Below are positions 53,267 through 62,840 of a stretch of DNA of 64,000 nucleotides, piece after piece. The notes beneath the pieces were generated by a model. The model had not been told where the DNA came from. It ran no database searches and saw nothing but the letters and a program-made list of their open reading frames with translations. The DNA lies in assembly GCA_015057665.1 (NCBI GenBank), contig SVDY01000002.1, forward strand, positions 106,952 to 170,951, given 5' to 3'. Made by a program: the position numbers and the translations under genes. Numbering within the stretch: the first letter of the stretch is position 1; each line of letters opens with the position of its first letter. The DNA comes from Lachnospiraceae bacterium. Lineage in GTDB: Bacteria; Bacillota; Clostridia; Lachnospirales; Lachnospiraceae.

Positions 53267-54655
53267 TTATTCTGCCTTTGCAGCTCTGATTTTATTCATC
53301 TCCGCATACATTTCGTCTGTTTTCTTCTTATCCAAGTTAAAGATCAGACCGATACCGATTAACTGGAATGCATAGCAGATAAATGGAATGGCATTACATA
53401 CATAATAGATACCGGTTACTGCTTCCGGTGTCTGTACAACATTAAGCCCAGATACATACCCTACAAGACCTAAACTAGCTGCAATACCTGTGGATGCGAT
53501 TGTGGAACCGATTTTACGGCTGAATGTATATAAGCTGTACATACTTCCGTCGCTTCGAACTCCGGTCTTCCACTCACTGTAGTCAAGACAGTCAGATACT
53601 AAAGCCCAGATGAGCATTGTAAATGCAGTCTGTCCAATCATGGAGCAGATATTTAATACGGTGTAGAGTACTACATTTTCGATATAGAAGAATAATTTTA
53701 CTGCACTGAATAATAAGCCAATTGCAGATGTAATTAAGATAACATTACGTTTGCCGTACTTTCTTACAAGCTTTGGAATTAATGGGAATACCACAATCAT
53801 AAATGGAATGGCTGCTACTGTAGATACAGTAATCATATTTGTATTGTGGTAAACTTCCTTGTAAATGTAGCTGTATGTCTGGCTGGAACCGGTTACAGTA
53901 AGCATAGAACCGATTGTGGCAAACATAACACCAAGTAATGGTCTGTTCTTAAGGGCTGCTCTGATAACCTTGCCATATTCGAATTTTTCCCCTTCTTTTC
54001 TTACTTCACGTACACGTTCTTTTGTCATTGCACAAAGAAGAATGTAACTTAAAATACAGAGAATGCCAAATACAACTGCAAGGATTGTAAATCTCTCTGG
54101 AAGAATGTTCTGATTTTTGTCAAAACAGAATACAGGAACCATACCAAGGGCAACCGCACCTACTAAACCGCCGCCGATACTTCTTGCACGGCTTAATTTA
54201 CTTCTGTCGATTGGATCTGTGGATACTACGTTAGCCATAGCACCAAACGGCATACTTGTTCCTGTATAAGACATCCCGAATAAAAGGTATGCAAATGCCA
54301 CCCATGCATGTAATGCTACGCCTTCAAATGGAACTTTAAAGAAACATAACACACCGGATAAAGCGAGGGGAATCATAAATAATTTAATCCATGGTGTGAA
54401 TTTGTCACCGCTTTTACCAAGTCTCCAACGGTCAGGGAAGGATCCGATGATAGGATCATTTACTGCATCCCATAAACGTGCTACTAAAAATAATGTTGCC
54501 ATCCAGCCTGGATCAATGCCTAAAGCGTAAGTACAGAATGTGAGGAAGTAAGCGTCAACGAATAAGTTAACAAAACTTCCGGCCATATCGCCAAATACAT
54601 AGCCGATCTGGTCTTTTACGCCAAAAGGACGAACTGCTTTTGTGTTTGCTTTCAT
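53267..54655 (-). CDS. GPH-family (glycoside-pentoside-hexuronide) symporter
   Basis: A 462-residue membrane protein with 12 spans and GPH-family signatures such as GVKDQIGYVFGDMAGSF at the N terminus, DAVNDPIIGSFPDRW (about 64-78) and WALVSDCLDYSEWKTGVRSDG (in part, near 355). Relatives (MelB, XynB-type) import glycosides with Na+ or H+. It is the first gene of the operon, with a GGAGAG site before the ATG, and is divergent from an AraC regulator. It likely brings in the ester-bearing substrate. Confidence 0.9.
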   Translation of the reverse strand: MKANTKAVRPFGVKDQIGYVFGDMAGSFVNLFVDAYFLTFCTYALGIDPGWMATLFLVARLWDAVNDPIIGSFPDRWRLGKSGDKFTPWIKLFMIPLALSGVLCFFKVPFEGVALHAWVAFAYLLFGMSYTGTSMPFGAMANVVSTDPIDRSKLSRARSIGGGLVGAVALGMVPVFCFDKNQNILPERFTILAVVFGILCILSYILLCAMTKERVREVRKEGEKFEYGKVIRAALKNRPLLGVMFATIGSMLTVTGSSQTYSYIYKEVYHNTNMITVSTVAAIPFMIVVFPLIPKLVRKYGKRNVILITSAIGLLFSAVKLFFYIENVVLYTVLNICSMIGQTAFTMLIWALVSDCLDYSEWKTGVRSDGSMYSLYTFSRKIGSTIASTGIAASLGLVGYVSGLNVVQTPEAVTGIYYVCNAIPFICYAFQLIGIGLIFNLDKKKTDEMYAEMNKIRAAKAE

Positions 54656-54787
54656 ATTTGTCTCTCCTTTTCATATTACCATATAGGTTTCCTTATAAGT
54701 ATATGATACAATGCCAAAATCACATTTTTAATTGTTAATTCGACATAAAACATTGCAAATCTTGTATTTCATCATGTAAAATAGAAT

Positions 54788-54809
54788 CAAGTCTTGCATA
54801 ATAGACTTG
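54788..54809. promoter_or_regulatory. Dyad in the divergent control region
   Basis: CAAGTCT (54788-54794) and AGACTTG (54803-54809) form a perfect 7-bp dyad with an 8-base spacer between the divergent GPH operon and AraC gene. It is a candidate AraC operator; no -35/-10 pair could be assigned with confidence. Confidence 0.4.
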
Positions 54810-54863
54810 CTGTGAATTCATTTCCATCTGATAGTTTTAATACTTGGCAGCAGGAGGTATTTT

Positions 54864-55874
54864 ATGAAACGTTCCGATTCTTTGAAAATATTTGAATTAT
54901 TAAAAGAGGCAGGTATTTCCCATACCCCTGATACCTTAACATCAGAGGAATTAGAAAAGCTGCAAAAGAACTCAGAATTAAAGAACAAAATTCTTTCTCT
55001 TTTGCACCGGGACGGACAGAATTTCTATCAGGAACTGGAGATGGATTCTCCTTATGTAAATACCCACAGAGATGTCAGCTATATTCCGGAACTTCTTCAG
55101 CTGCACAGCCACTCTTTTTATGAGATTATCTACTGCGAAACCGGAAACATTCAATATCTGATCGAAGATAAACGTTACCGGATCCGTGGCGGAGATATTA
55201 TTCTTGTACCGCCGGGAATCAGCCACCGTCCCATTTTCCCGGAAGAAACAACTACTCCTTATTCCAGAATTGTACTTTGGATCAGTACTGCTTTCTTTCA
55301 GACCATTGCCTCTGTCTGTCCTGACTTACTGCTTCAAAAACTAAAACAACAGGAACATTTTCTTCTTCGTACAGAAGGCACTTCCTACAAATATTTGGGA
55401 CGTTTATTTAAACAAGGAGTTCAGGAAGCCAGCGAGATGGCACCCCTTTGGGACGTATCCCTATATGGCAACACAACCAGCCTTCTCGCCCATCTTGGCC
55501 GCGCCTTCATGTCTGAAAAAACCATCGTTCCTATTGAAAAAAAAGAAGAAATTGACAAAATTATCTCCTATATTGAAATCAATTATGCCATGAAGATTAC
55601 TTTAGAAGATACTGCCCGCAAATTCCACATTAGTACCAGTACATTGAGTAAACTGTTTCTATCAAAATTAGGCATCAGCTTCTATCAGTTCGTGACCCAG
55701 CGCCGGCTGATCCATTCCAAACTAAAAATCGAAGAAGGCAGCTCCATGGAGGAAACTGCCTTAGACTGTGGTTTTTGTGATTATTCTGCATTTTATAGGG
55801 CTTTTAAAAAGGAATATGGCATTTCACCGAGAGAATATCGAAAAATGGTTATCTCTGTTCCATCTGGAAGATAA
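54864..55874 (+). CDS. AraC-family regulator of the esterase cluster
   Basis: A 336-residue regulator with an N-terminal leader (about 1-65), a cupin sensor domain (about 70-165, e.g. HSHSFYEIIYCETG) and two C-terminal helix-turn-helix motifs (about 235-330, ending YGISPREYRKM). The ATG has a GGAGG site. It diverges from the GPH operon and most likely activates it when the substrate is present. Its last 26 bases overlap the end of the convergent ABC-F gene, an unusually tight packing. Confidence 0.9.
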   Translation: MKRSDSLKIFELLKEAGISHTPDTLTSEELEKLQKNSELKNKILSLLHRDGQNFYQELEMDSPYVNTHRDVSYIPELLQLHSHSFYEIIYCETGNIQYLIEDKRYRIRGGDIILVPPGISHRPIFPEETTTPYSRIVLWISTAFFQTIASVCPDLLLQKLKQQEHFLLRTEGTSYKYLGRLFKQGVQEASEMAPLWDVSLYGNTTSLLAHLGRAFMSEKTIVPIEKKEEIDKIISYIEINYAMKITLEDTARKFHISTSTLSKLFLSKLGISFYQFVTQRRLIHSKLKIEEGSSMEETALDCGFCDYSAFYRAFKKEYGISPREYRKMVISVPSGR

Positions 55875-57609
55875 TATCCTCTAACTGTTCGCAGAGTTTT
55901 TTCGCCTTAGCCACATCATTGTCTTTGATGCAGGTGTTGATTCTTGTCTCCAGTTCTTTCTTCTGCTGCTCTAACAATAGATACTCTTTGTCGAAATGAT
56001 CCTGATAGATATTTTTTCGGAACGTGCGGATTCTTACTCGCCTTACCGTAGTATCATCCACAAAAAGAACATAATCTGCACAGTTTACGATGGTATAGAA
56101 GTCATGGGAAACCATAAGAACGGTTCCGGGATAGTCTAAGATGGCGTTCTCTAGTGCAACCTGGGCATAAGTGTCCAGATGACTGGTCGGCTCATCTAAG
56201 AGTAACAGATCGGCATCGCCTGCTGCAATTTTCGCAAGCTGTAAAAGATTCTGTTCTCCTCCGGACAACTGGCTGATTCTCTGATTCAGCATCTCTTCTG
56301 TGAAATAGTAATCCTTTAGAAAATCCTGCACCTGTTTTTTGTTCTCAAAACCAAGTTGGACAAACTCTTCGTATACCGTATTTTCCTCATTCCAGAAATT
56401 GCGGTAGAACTGGGACAGGAATCCAATCTTAGCGTCCTCTGCAATGTGAACGTTCGAATGATGATTCTTAAAAATGTCATAGAACAGAGTCGTCTTACCC
56501 GTTCCGTTGGCACCTACGATGGCAACCTTCTCACCAGCTTTTAACTCAAAGTTTACATCTTCCAGAATCACTTCTTCGAATTCCACTTTATAATCTTCTA
56601 CTTTTAAAATAGTATTTTCAGGTTCAACTTCCACCTGGGGCAATGTAATGTTCGGGATTCTCATCTCCACAAAAGGAGCTTTAATAGCCCTCGCACGGAG
56701 TCTGTCCAAATAAGTCTGTTTTGCATGTACAGCACGGCCAAGAGATGCAATACTGTGAATAGTCGCATTGGTGCGCATACGGTCAACCATCTTTTCTGCA
56801 CGTTCGATTTCTTCCTGTTCTTTTTTGGCCTGTTCCTGAAGTTCAATCTTCTTATTTAAAAGCATATAATTATATGCCGTATAGTTGCCTTCAAACTCCT
56901 GAATATCTGCATTCTCTAAATGAAGGATCTTATTAAAACAATGATTTAACAGATAACGGTTATGAGTAATGACGAGCATGGTCCCTTTATAAGAATTGAT
57001 CAGATCCACTAATCCATTCATGTTTTCAAAATCAAGAAATACATCCGGCTCATCCATAATTAAAAGGTTGGGCTGAAAAAGCATTTCTTTCATAACCTGT
57101 AACAGTTTATATTCACCGCCGCTCAAATCACGAATCAATGCGCCTTCTCTTCCTTCCATGCCGATCATCGGAAGCTGTTTCTTAATATTGCTCTCGTAAT
57201 TATCTCCATCCAAAGCCTGAAAGAGATCAAGAACCTGCTGATATTCTTCAAAAACTGTTGTCAAATCTTCTTCTGTAGCCATCTTGTCACAAAGAACTGC
57301 CTGTTTCTCCAGATTTTCCACAAATTTCTCACTTAAGAAACCAAATACTGTTTTTTCTTTGTCCTTTTCGTCTCCGGAAAACTGATTCACATAACCGATG
57401 CGGCAGTCTTCATCTAACTTGATCTTACCATCATATAGATGTTTCTCCGGATTTAAAATCATATCAACTAAAGTTGTCTTTCCTGTTCCATTGCTGCCGA
57501 TGAAAGCACAGTGCTGTCCGGTTTCAATGGTAAAGGATACATTTTTGTATAATTCTTTGGTCGGAAAACCAAAGGATAAATTTTCTACCTGAATCATCGC
57601 TGTCTCCAT
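55849..57609 (-). CDS. ABC-F family ATPase
   Basis: A 586-residue cytosolic protein with two ABC domains and no membrane span. Walker A motifs are GSNGTGKT (about 38-45) and GANGTGKT (about 365); signature motifs are LSGGEYKLLQ and LSGGEQNLLQ. An interdomain linker with a charged helix (about 255-300) is present. ABC-F proteins act on ribosomes, in translation control or antibiotic protection. In the first domain the Walker B is followed by DEPDVFLD rather than DEPTNHLD, an atypical form. Which subfamily it belongs to is not certain. Confidence 0.88.
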   Translation of the reverse strand: METAMIQVENLSFGFPTKELYKNVSFTIETGQHCAFIGSNGTGKTTLVDMILNPEKHLYDGKIKLDEDCRIGYVNQFSGDEKDKEKTVFGFLSEKFVENLEKQAVLCDKMATEEDLTTVFEEYQQVLDLFQALDGDNYESNIKKQLPMIGMEGREGALIRDLSGGEYKLLQVMKEMLFQPNLLIMDEPDVFLDFENMNGLVDLINSYKGTMLVITHNRYLLNHCFNKILHLENADIQEFEGNYTAYNYMLLNKKIELQEQAKKEQEEIERAEKMVDRMRTNATIHSIASLGRAVHAKQTYLDRLRARAIKAPFVEMRIPNITLPQVEVEPENTILKVEDYKVEFEEVILEDVNFELKAGEKVAIVGANGTGKTTLFYDIFKNHHSNVHIAEDAKIGFLSQFYRNFWNEENTVYEEFVQLGFENKKQVQDFLKDYYFTEEMLNQRISQLSGGEQNLLQLAKIAAGDADLLLLDEPTSHLDTYAQVALENAILDYPGTVLMVSHDFYTIVNCADYVLFVDDTTVRRVRIRTFRKNIYQDHFDKEYLLLEQQKKELETRINTCIKDNDVAKAKKLCEQLEDIIFQMEQR

Positions 57610-57821
57610 TTTATTTCTATATTTGATTTTATAGACAGTTTTTCGTTTACTTCAAACAGACTGCCCGTGAATTCGATTTATCATATCATATTCTTCCACA
57701 TATGTTCAACGAAATAATTTCAAAAATGATTTTCTGTGGTATACTAATGACAAGAAAAAGAGAATCCAAACAGATACAAGAAGAATCATAATTACAAATC
57801 CTGTACCAAAGGAGGTAAAAC

Positions 57822-58079
57822 ATGGTATACAAAACATTTACATTAACAAGAGAAAAAACATTCGACGCACAGCTTGCTTCCAAACTTGCAAGCACCTGTA
57901 TGAACTGTAATTCAAGAGTAGAGATGTTCATCGGACAGAATGCTGTAAACCCTACCAGCGTTTTCGAGATTATGAAACGTCCTGTCATTTTTGACACAAA
58001 AGCCAGCATCACCTGTGACGGTGAGACAGAGAAAGAGGATCTTGAAAGCATACTTTCCTGTCTGGCTTCTTTATTATAG
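57822..58079 (+). CDS. HPr/Crh-like protein lacking the active-site histidine
   Basis: An 85-residue protein that aligns without gaps to HPr over most of its length: KTFTLTREKTFDAQLASKLA against the HPr GIHARPA region, then NPTSVFEIM against the KSIMGVM region. Position 15, the PEP-dependent phosphorylation site His in HPr, is Asp here, and the flanking Arg and Pro are also changed. Ser46, target of HPr kinase, is kept. This matches the logic of Crh, a regulatory HPr paralogue in Bacillus that lacks His15. A GGAGGT site precedes the ATG. It starts a transcript with the Ca2+ ATPase gene (16 bases downstream). Confidence 0.7.
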   Translation: MVYKTFTLTREKTFDAQLASKLASTCMNCNSRVEMFIGQNAVNPTSVFEIMKRPVIFDTKASITCDGETEKEDLESILSCLASLL

Positions 58080-58095
58080 AAAGGAGGAATCCATA

Positions 58096-60705
58096 TTGGA
58101 TTATCATGCACAAAGTATAGCGTCTGTAATGGAAACTCTGTCCTCAGACCCTATCCATGGACTGGATTTGGAACAGGTAAAAAATCTGCAGGAAATTCAT
58201 GGTAAAAATAAACTTCAGGAAAAAAAGGAAAAAACAACACTGGAACGTTTTATCAACCAGTTCAAAGATGTAATGATTCTTATTCTTTTGGCAGCTGCCG
58301 CAATTTCCTTTATTGTTGCCTGTGTGGAAGGAGAACCAGGTGAATTTTTCGAACCGGTGCTTATCCTGCTTATTGTTATTTTAAATGCAGTGATGGGTGT
58401 TATACAGGAAAGCAAAGCGGAGAAAGCCTTAGATGCTCTTAAAAATCTTGCTGCACCACATGCCCGTGTCATAAGAGACGGAAAAGAACAAATCATTGAC
58501 GCATCCGAACTGGTTCCAGGAGACATCATTCATCTGGAAGCCGGCGACTACGTTCCGGCAGATGCCAGACTCCTTAAAAGCGCTAGTTTAAAGAGCGAAG
58601 AATCTGCTCTTACCGGGGAATCTGTTCCTTCCGAAAAATATGCTGAGGAAACAGTTGCCTCTGACGCCCCTCTGGGGGATCGAAGCAACATGGTATTCTC
58701 CGGCTGCAGCATTACTTATGGAACCGCATCAGCAATTGTAACGGCCATCGGAATGAACACAGAGATGGGCAAAATTGCAAATCTTCTCGATCAGGAAGAA
58801 GAAATGCAGACCCCTCTTCAGAAGAAACTGGCTGACCTTGGCAAATATCTTGGAATTCTGGCACTTGTTGCCTGCGGTATTATATTCGCAGTAGGTATCA
58901 TGAACGGTATTCCTGTTCTGGATATTTTCATGACGGCCGTATCCCTGGCTGTATCCGCCATTCCGGAAGGTCTTCCTGCTATCGTTACCATCGTTCTCTC
59001 CATCGGTGTACAGCGTATGGTAAAGAAAAATGCCATCATTCGAAAACTTCCTGCGGTTGAAACTCTTGGAAGTGCTTCTGTTATCTGTTCCGATAAAACC
59101 GGAACTCTGACACAGAACCGCATGACTCTTACCCACGCTTACCTTGACGGCACAGAAGAAACGGAACCGATCAGTTCCAAAAACTCACCACAGGTTCAAA
59201 AACTGCTATGCTATGCTGCTCTTTGCTGTGACGGCAGCGTAGTCTTTACAGACACAGAAGAACAGCATCTTGGTGATCCAACGGAGACGTCAATCATTGT
59301 TGCCGCATATAAAAACGGTATGACAAAAGATGATTTAAATCGGAAGCATCCCCGCCTGGCTGCACTTCCATTTGACTCAGACAGAAAGTTAATGACTACG
59401 GTTCATCATATCGAAGGCAAATATATCGCCATTGTCAAAGGCGCATTTGATATTATGATGTCCAAATGTATCGCGGGAGATCTGACCAAAGCTCAGGAAA
59501 TGAACAACGAGATGAGTTCCAATGCACTCCGTGTTCTTGCTATCGCTTATAAGATATTAGATGAAATTCCAACAAATCCTACGCCGGAATCATTAGAAAG
59601 AGACTTAACCTTTATGGGTATGGTGGGTATGATCGATCCGCCTCGCCCGGAAGTGAAAATTGCAGTTGACACATGCAGGAAAGCCGGAATCAGACCGGTC
59701 ATGATCACCGGAGACCATGTGGTTACAGCTTCTGCCATCGCTAAAGAACTTGGTATTATGAAAGATGGAGACAAAGCATTAACCGGTGCCCAGCTTGATC
59801 TCTTATCTGAAGAGGAATTGGATGCACAGGTCGAACAGATTTCGGTCTATGCCCGTGTTTCACCGGAGAACAAAATCCGTATCGTAAAAGCATGGCAGAG
59901 AAGAAACCAGGTCGTAGCCATGACCGGAGACGGCGTTAACGATGCTCCTGCTTTAAAAGCTGCAGACATTGGATGCGCCATGGGTATTACCGGTACTGAC
60001 GTTGCGAAAGGGGCAGCAGATATGACACTGACCGATGACAACTTCGCAACCATAGTTGATGCAGTCCGTGAAGGACGCGGCATCTATGCAAACATTAAGA
60101 AAACCATTGGTTTCCTCCTCGGAACCAATATCGGAGAGATCGTCGCTGTATTCTTCTCCATGATTCTCTGGCACAAATCACCTTTTTTATCTATGCAGCT
60201 TCTCTGGCTCAATCTGGTAACTGACAGTTTACCAGCCATTGCCCTTGGAATGGAAGATGTGGAAAAAGACATAATGGAACAGGATCCAAAACCTAAGGAG
60301 GAAGGAATCTTTGCCAACGGATTCGGCATTCAGATCATTCTCCAGGGTATTATGTTCGGTATCCTCTCTTTAATTGGATTTAAACATGGAGAAAACGTAA
60401 CCGGTGTTTTAGCCGGCGGTCAGACCATGGCTTTTATGGTACTTGCACTTTCCCAGGTATTTCACAGTTTCAACATGCGTTCCAGACACTCTCTTTTCAA
60501 AACCGGACCATTCGGCAATAAAAATCTGAATCTGGCAGCCCTTGCATCTGCTTTGCTGGTATGCCTGGTGCTTTTCACACCACTATCCATTATCTTTGGA
60601 TTCATTACTCTTCCGATACATCTGTATCTGAAAGCCGTAGGTCTTGTATTAGTACCGATTGTGGTTATGGAAATCGCAAAAGCGTTTAAATTAATTCGAA
60701 CTTAA
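58096..60705 (+). CDS. Calcium-transporting P-type ATPase
   Basis: An 869-residue P-type ATPase (P2A, SERCA/LMCA1-like) that exports Ca2+. The phosphorylated Asp333 lies in CSDKTGTLT; the A-domain TGES motif is in SALTGESVPSEK; the hinge is TGDGVNDAPALKAADIG; PEGL (290-293) in span 4 holds the calcium-binding glutamate. About ten spans are seen. The start is a TTG at 58096 behind AGGAGG; the frame extends upstream to 57991 but overlaps the HPr-like gene. A repeat and a very strong terminator follow. Confidence 0.93.
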   Translation: MDYHAQSIASVMETLSSDPIHGLDLEQVKNLQEIHGKNKLQEKKEKTTLERFINQFKDVMILILLAAAAISFIVACVEGEPGEFFEPVLILLIVILNAVMGVIQESKAEKALDALKNLAAPHARVIRDGKEQIIDASELVPGDIIHLEAGDYVPADARLLKSASLKSEESALTGESVPSEKYAEETVASDAPLGDRSNMVFSGCSITYGTASAIVTAIGMNTEMGKIANLLDQEEEMQTPLQKKLADLGKYLGILALVACGIIFAVGIMNGIPVLDIFMTAVSLAVSAIPEGLPAIVTIVLSIGVQRMVKKNAIIRKLPAVETLGSASVICSDKTGTLTQNRMTLTHAYLDGTEETEPISSKNSPQVQKLLCYAALCCDGSVVFTDTEEQHLGDPTETSIIVAAYKNGMTKDDLNRKHPRLAALPFDSDRKLMTTVHHIEGKYIAIVKGAFDIMMSKCIAGDLTKAQEMNNEMSSNALRVLAIAYKILDEIPTNPTPESLERDLTFMGMVGMIDPPRPEVKIAVDTCRKAGIRPVMITGDHVVTASAIAKELGIMKDGDKALTGAQLDLLSEEELDAQVEQISVYARVSPENKIRIVKAWQRRNQVVAMTGDGVNDAPALKAADIGCAMGITGTDVAKGAADMTLTDDNFATIVDAVREGRGIYANIKKTIGFLLGTNIGEIVAVFFSMILWHKSPFLSMQLLWLNLVTDSLPAIALGMEDVEKDIMEQDPKPKEEGIFANGFGIQIILQGIMFGILSLIGFKHGENVTGVLAGGQTMAFMVLALSQVFHSFNMRSRHSLFKTGPFGNKNLNLAALASALLVCLVLFTPLSIIFGFITLPIHLYLKAVGLVLVPIVVMEIAKAFKLIRT

Positions 60706-60724
60706 TCACCGGAAGCGCCAGAAG

Positions 60725-60790
60725 GTGCATCCGGCACGGTATTGCGTTGTTATGCAACAGGAAATTCGGAGCATTTTCCTATTGCATAAC
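60725..60790. repeat. Dispersed hairpin repeat, copy C
   Basis: GTGCATCCGGCACGG (60725-60739) matches the GCGCATCCTGCACGG block of copy A. It is followed by a long hairpin (60749-60790) whose arms GTTATGCAA and TTGCATAAC enclose an AGGAAA/TTTTCC stem with one mismatch and the loop TTCGGAGCA. The AATTCGGAG loop sequence is shared with copy A and the GGAGCATTTT with copies B and D. Confidence 0.6.
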
Positions 60791-60854
60791 AAAAGGGGAT
60801 GTTTTGCAAGCAATGTCATTAAGTTAAGACATTGCTTGCAAAACATCCCCTTTT
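60791..60854. terminator. Very strong bidirectional terminator
   Basis: A perfect 27-bp stem (60791-60817 with 60828-60854, starting AAAAGGGGATG) encloses a 10-base loop and is flanked by A and T runs. It separates the Ca2+ ATPase and the convergent wall-hydrolase gene. Confidence 0.9.
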
Positions 60855-60898
60855 TATTATCATTTTTCTAAAACAAATCTTATGATTTCTATAAATTA

Positions 60899-62611
60899 TT
60901 AATGGTATCTTCTTACGCTATGAAGATAATTGCCCGGATCCCAGTTTTCATAATAATCCACGCTCTGGATTACAGTACCATATTTTGCATTTAAAGCATG
61001 CATCATCTGGCCGTTTCCAAGGTAAAGTCCTACGTGAGATACTTTACTTCCATTAGAGAAGAAAATAAGGTCTCCTGCCTGCCATGAAGAACGATCACTT
61101 TTACTAACAGAGCGTCCCCCTGTCGCCTGAGAAGCCGCTGTTCTTGAAATAGTAATACCATAATAATTCTTCATAACCCATTTCGTAAATCCGCTGCAAT
61201 CCCAGCCGCTTGTAGTTTGTCCACCATATACATATGGTACATATGTATATTGGGTTACCCCTGAAATACTGCCGGATGCAGAACCGCTGCTGCTGGAATT
61301 TCCGGAAGAAGCACTGCCGTTTGATGAATTTCCAGAGGAAGAAGAAGCGCTGTTTGAAGAACTGCCGGAATTATTGGTAGACGGAGCTACGGGCTCTACA
61401 TAAATCTTTTTCACATAGGTATTGGAATACTCTCCTGTTATTACTGCATCATTCACGGTGCAATATGGACGGATTCTGTATGTATATTCTTTATCTTTGG
61501 AAAGACCGGATTCTTCCCATGTCAATGTATCAGCTTTTTCAATTTTCTTTACAAGTTTATAGTCTGAAGAACCTTCTTTTTTGTATACTTCATACCCCTG
61601 TGCACCGCTGGATTTTTTCCACGTTAATTTTACCTGAGTGTTTGTATTTGTTGTCTTTCCGGTAATCTTCACTGTACTTGGAACGGTTTTTGCTGATACT
61701 GTGTTGGAAGCTTTTCCAGATATAGTTTCCTGTTCCACCTGCTGGCATGCTTTAATATAATAATAATAAGTTTTTCCGCATTCGCGGTCTGTATCTTCAT
61801 ATGACAGCTTTGTTCCGTCTGTAATCTCTGTGATCATAGAAAATTCGCCATCGGCTGCATCACTTCGATAAACCTGATATCCAACAGCACCTTCTACTGC
61901 TTCCCACTGTACAAGAATCTTATTATAATCCTGAGCAGATGCACCGGTTGCAACCGGTGTAGTAAGAGGTGTATATGCAGTCACAATGTCTGAGACTTCT
62001 CCGTAAAAAATCTCGTCCATAGAAAAGAATGCACGTACTTGATATTCATAGACTTTGTTATAGGTAATTTCTGTATCCTCATAACTTGTTGTCATGCCGT
62101 CCGTTACTTTATTTAATAAAGTAAATTCTGTTGCATCTTTTTCTTTTCTGAAAATTTCGTAGCCGCTGACTCCTGCTGCTTCTTTCCAATTCAGTCCAAC
62201 GCCTGTTTCTGTGACCTGCGCCACCATTAATTCTTCTGTTTTGGCTGGGATAATACGGAATACATCTTCAAGAATGCTGGTGTCCATATAACCTTTAACC
62301 TTCACTTCAACATCGCCTTTACCCAAATCCATGTTGTTGTGGTATGCTGCAACAGTAATCTCTTCTCCGGTTCTTAAGATTTCTTTTCCCTTGGAGTTCT
62401 TAAAAGTGATCTTAAGAACTTCCGGTTCCATGGCTTCTCCTGTATACACGTATTCGTCAGAAGAAAGTTCACAAGATACGACTTCTAAATCAGCTGCGCT
62501 CGGAAGTACGATTGCAATAATCTCATCGGAAAAGACCAATGTAAGAGCCAGCAGAATAGCTGCTGTAAACAAGCCGATTTTTTTATAATTTTTCTTAATA
62601 ATTGCTGTCAT
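60899..62611 (-). CDS. Secreted/anchored fibronectin type III - NlpC/P60 wall hydrolase
   Basis: A 570-residue envelope protein. An N-terminal hydrophobic segment (about 12-34) acts as signal or anchor; three fibronectin type III domains follow (about 125-210, 212-305 and 310-400, each with a YEIFRKE/YQVYRSD/YEVYKKE strand); a Ser/Gly/Asn linker (about 405-445) leads to an NlpC/P60 peptidase with Cys472 (GWDCSGF), His526 (VSHVG) and His538. It should cut peptidoglycan stem peptides. The promoter at 62652-62679 gives a short leader; no c-di-AMP riboswitch is present. Confidence 0.9.
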   Translation of the reverse strand: MTAIIKKNYKKIGLFTAAILLALTLVFSDEIIAIVLPSAADLEVVSCELSSDEYVYTGEAMEPEVLKITFKNSKGKEILRTGEEITVAAYHNNMDLGKGDVEVKVKGYMDTSILEDVFRIIPAKTEELMVAQVTETGVGLNWKEAAGVSGYEIFRKEKDATEFTLLNKVTDGMTTSYEDTEITYNKVYEYQVRAFFSMDEIFYGEVSDIVTAYTPLTTPVATGASAQDYNKILVQWEAVEGAVGYQVYRSDAADGEFSMITEITDGTKLSYEDTDRECGKTYYYYIKACQQVEQETISGKASNTVSAKTVPSTVKITGKTTNTNTQVKLTWKKSSGAQGYEVYKKEGSSDYKLVKKIEKADTLTWEESGLSKDKEYTYRIRPYCTVNDAVITGEYSNTYVKKIYVEPVAPSTNNSGSSSNSASSSSGNSSNGSASSGNSSSSGSASGSISGVTQYTYVPYVYGGQTTSGWDCSGFTKWVMKNYYGITISRTAASQATGGRSVSKSDRSSWQAGDLIFFSNGSKVSHVGLYLGNGQMMHALNAKYGTVIQSVDYYENWDPGNYLHSVRRYH

Positions 62612-62651
62612 GACGATCTCCTTATTAACTATTTGTTACACACTATTTAAG

Positions 62652-62679
62652 AATATAACATACAAGGAGCAGTTGTCAA
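62652..62679 (-). promoter_or_regulatory. Sigma-A promoter of the wall-hydrolase gene
   Basis: On the minus strand consensus TTGACA (62679-62674), a 16-base spacer and TATATT (62657-62652). Transcription would begin ~35 bases before the ATG. Confidence 0.75.
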
Positions 62680-62840
62680 TTTAAAATTGATTTGTCTGCC
62701 AGAAAATCCGGAAAAATTTCTTAGTATAAAAGGTGTCTCGCCTGCGATGGGTCACAAAGCGACAGGTTTCTACTCCGCCGCATGCACAGGCTGACTTAAC
62801 GAATGCTTTCCATGAGTTTAGTAACCTGGTATACACAGTA

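Noticed and set aside
57991..58095. Upstream extension of the Ca2+ ATPase frame
   Set aside because: The extra 35 codons overlap the HPr-like gene, do not look like an ATPase N terminus and lack a ribosome site; the TTG at 58096 follows AGGAGG.
57686..58111. 141-codon minus-strand frame over the HPr-like gene
   Set aside because: Antisense to the HPr-like gene, which has an excellent ribosome site and a family match.
62612..62700. Possible c-di-AMP riboswitch before the NlpC/P60 gene
   Set aside because: Such wall hydrolases often carry one, but here the promoter leaves a leader of only about 35 bases.
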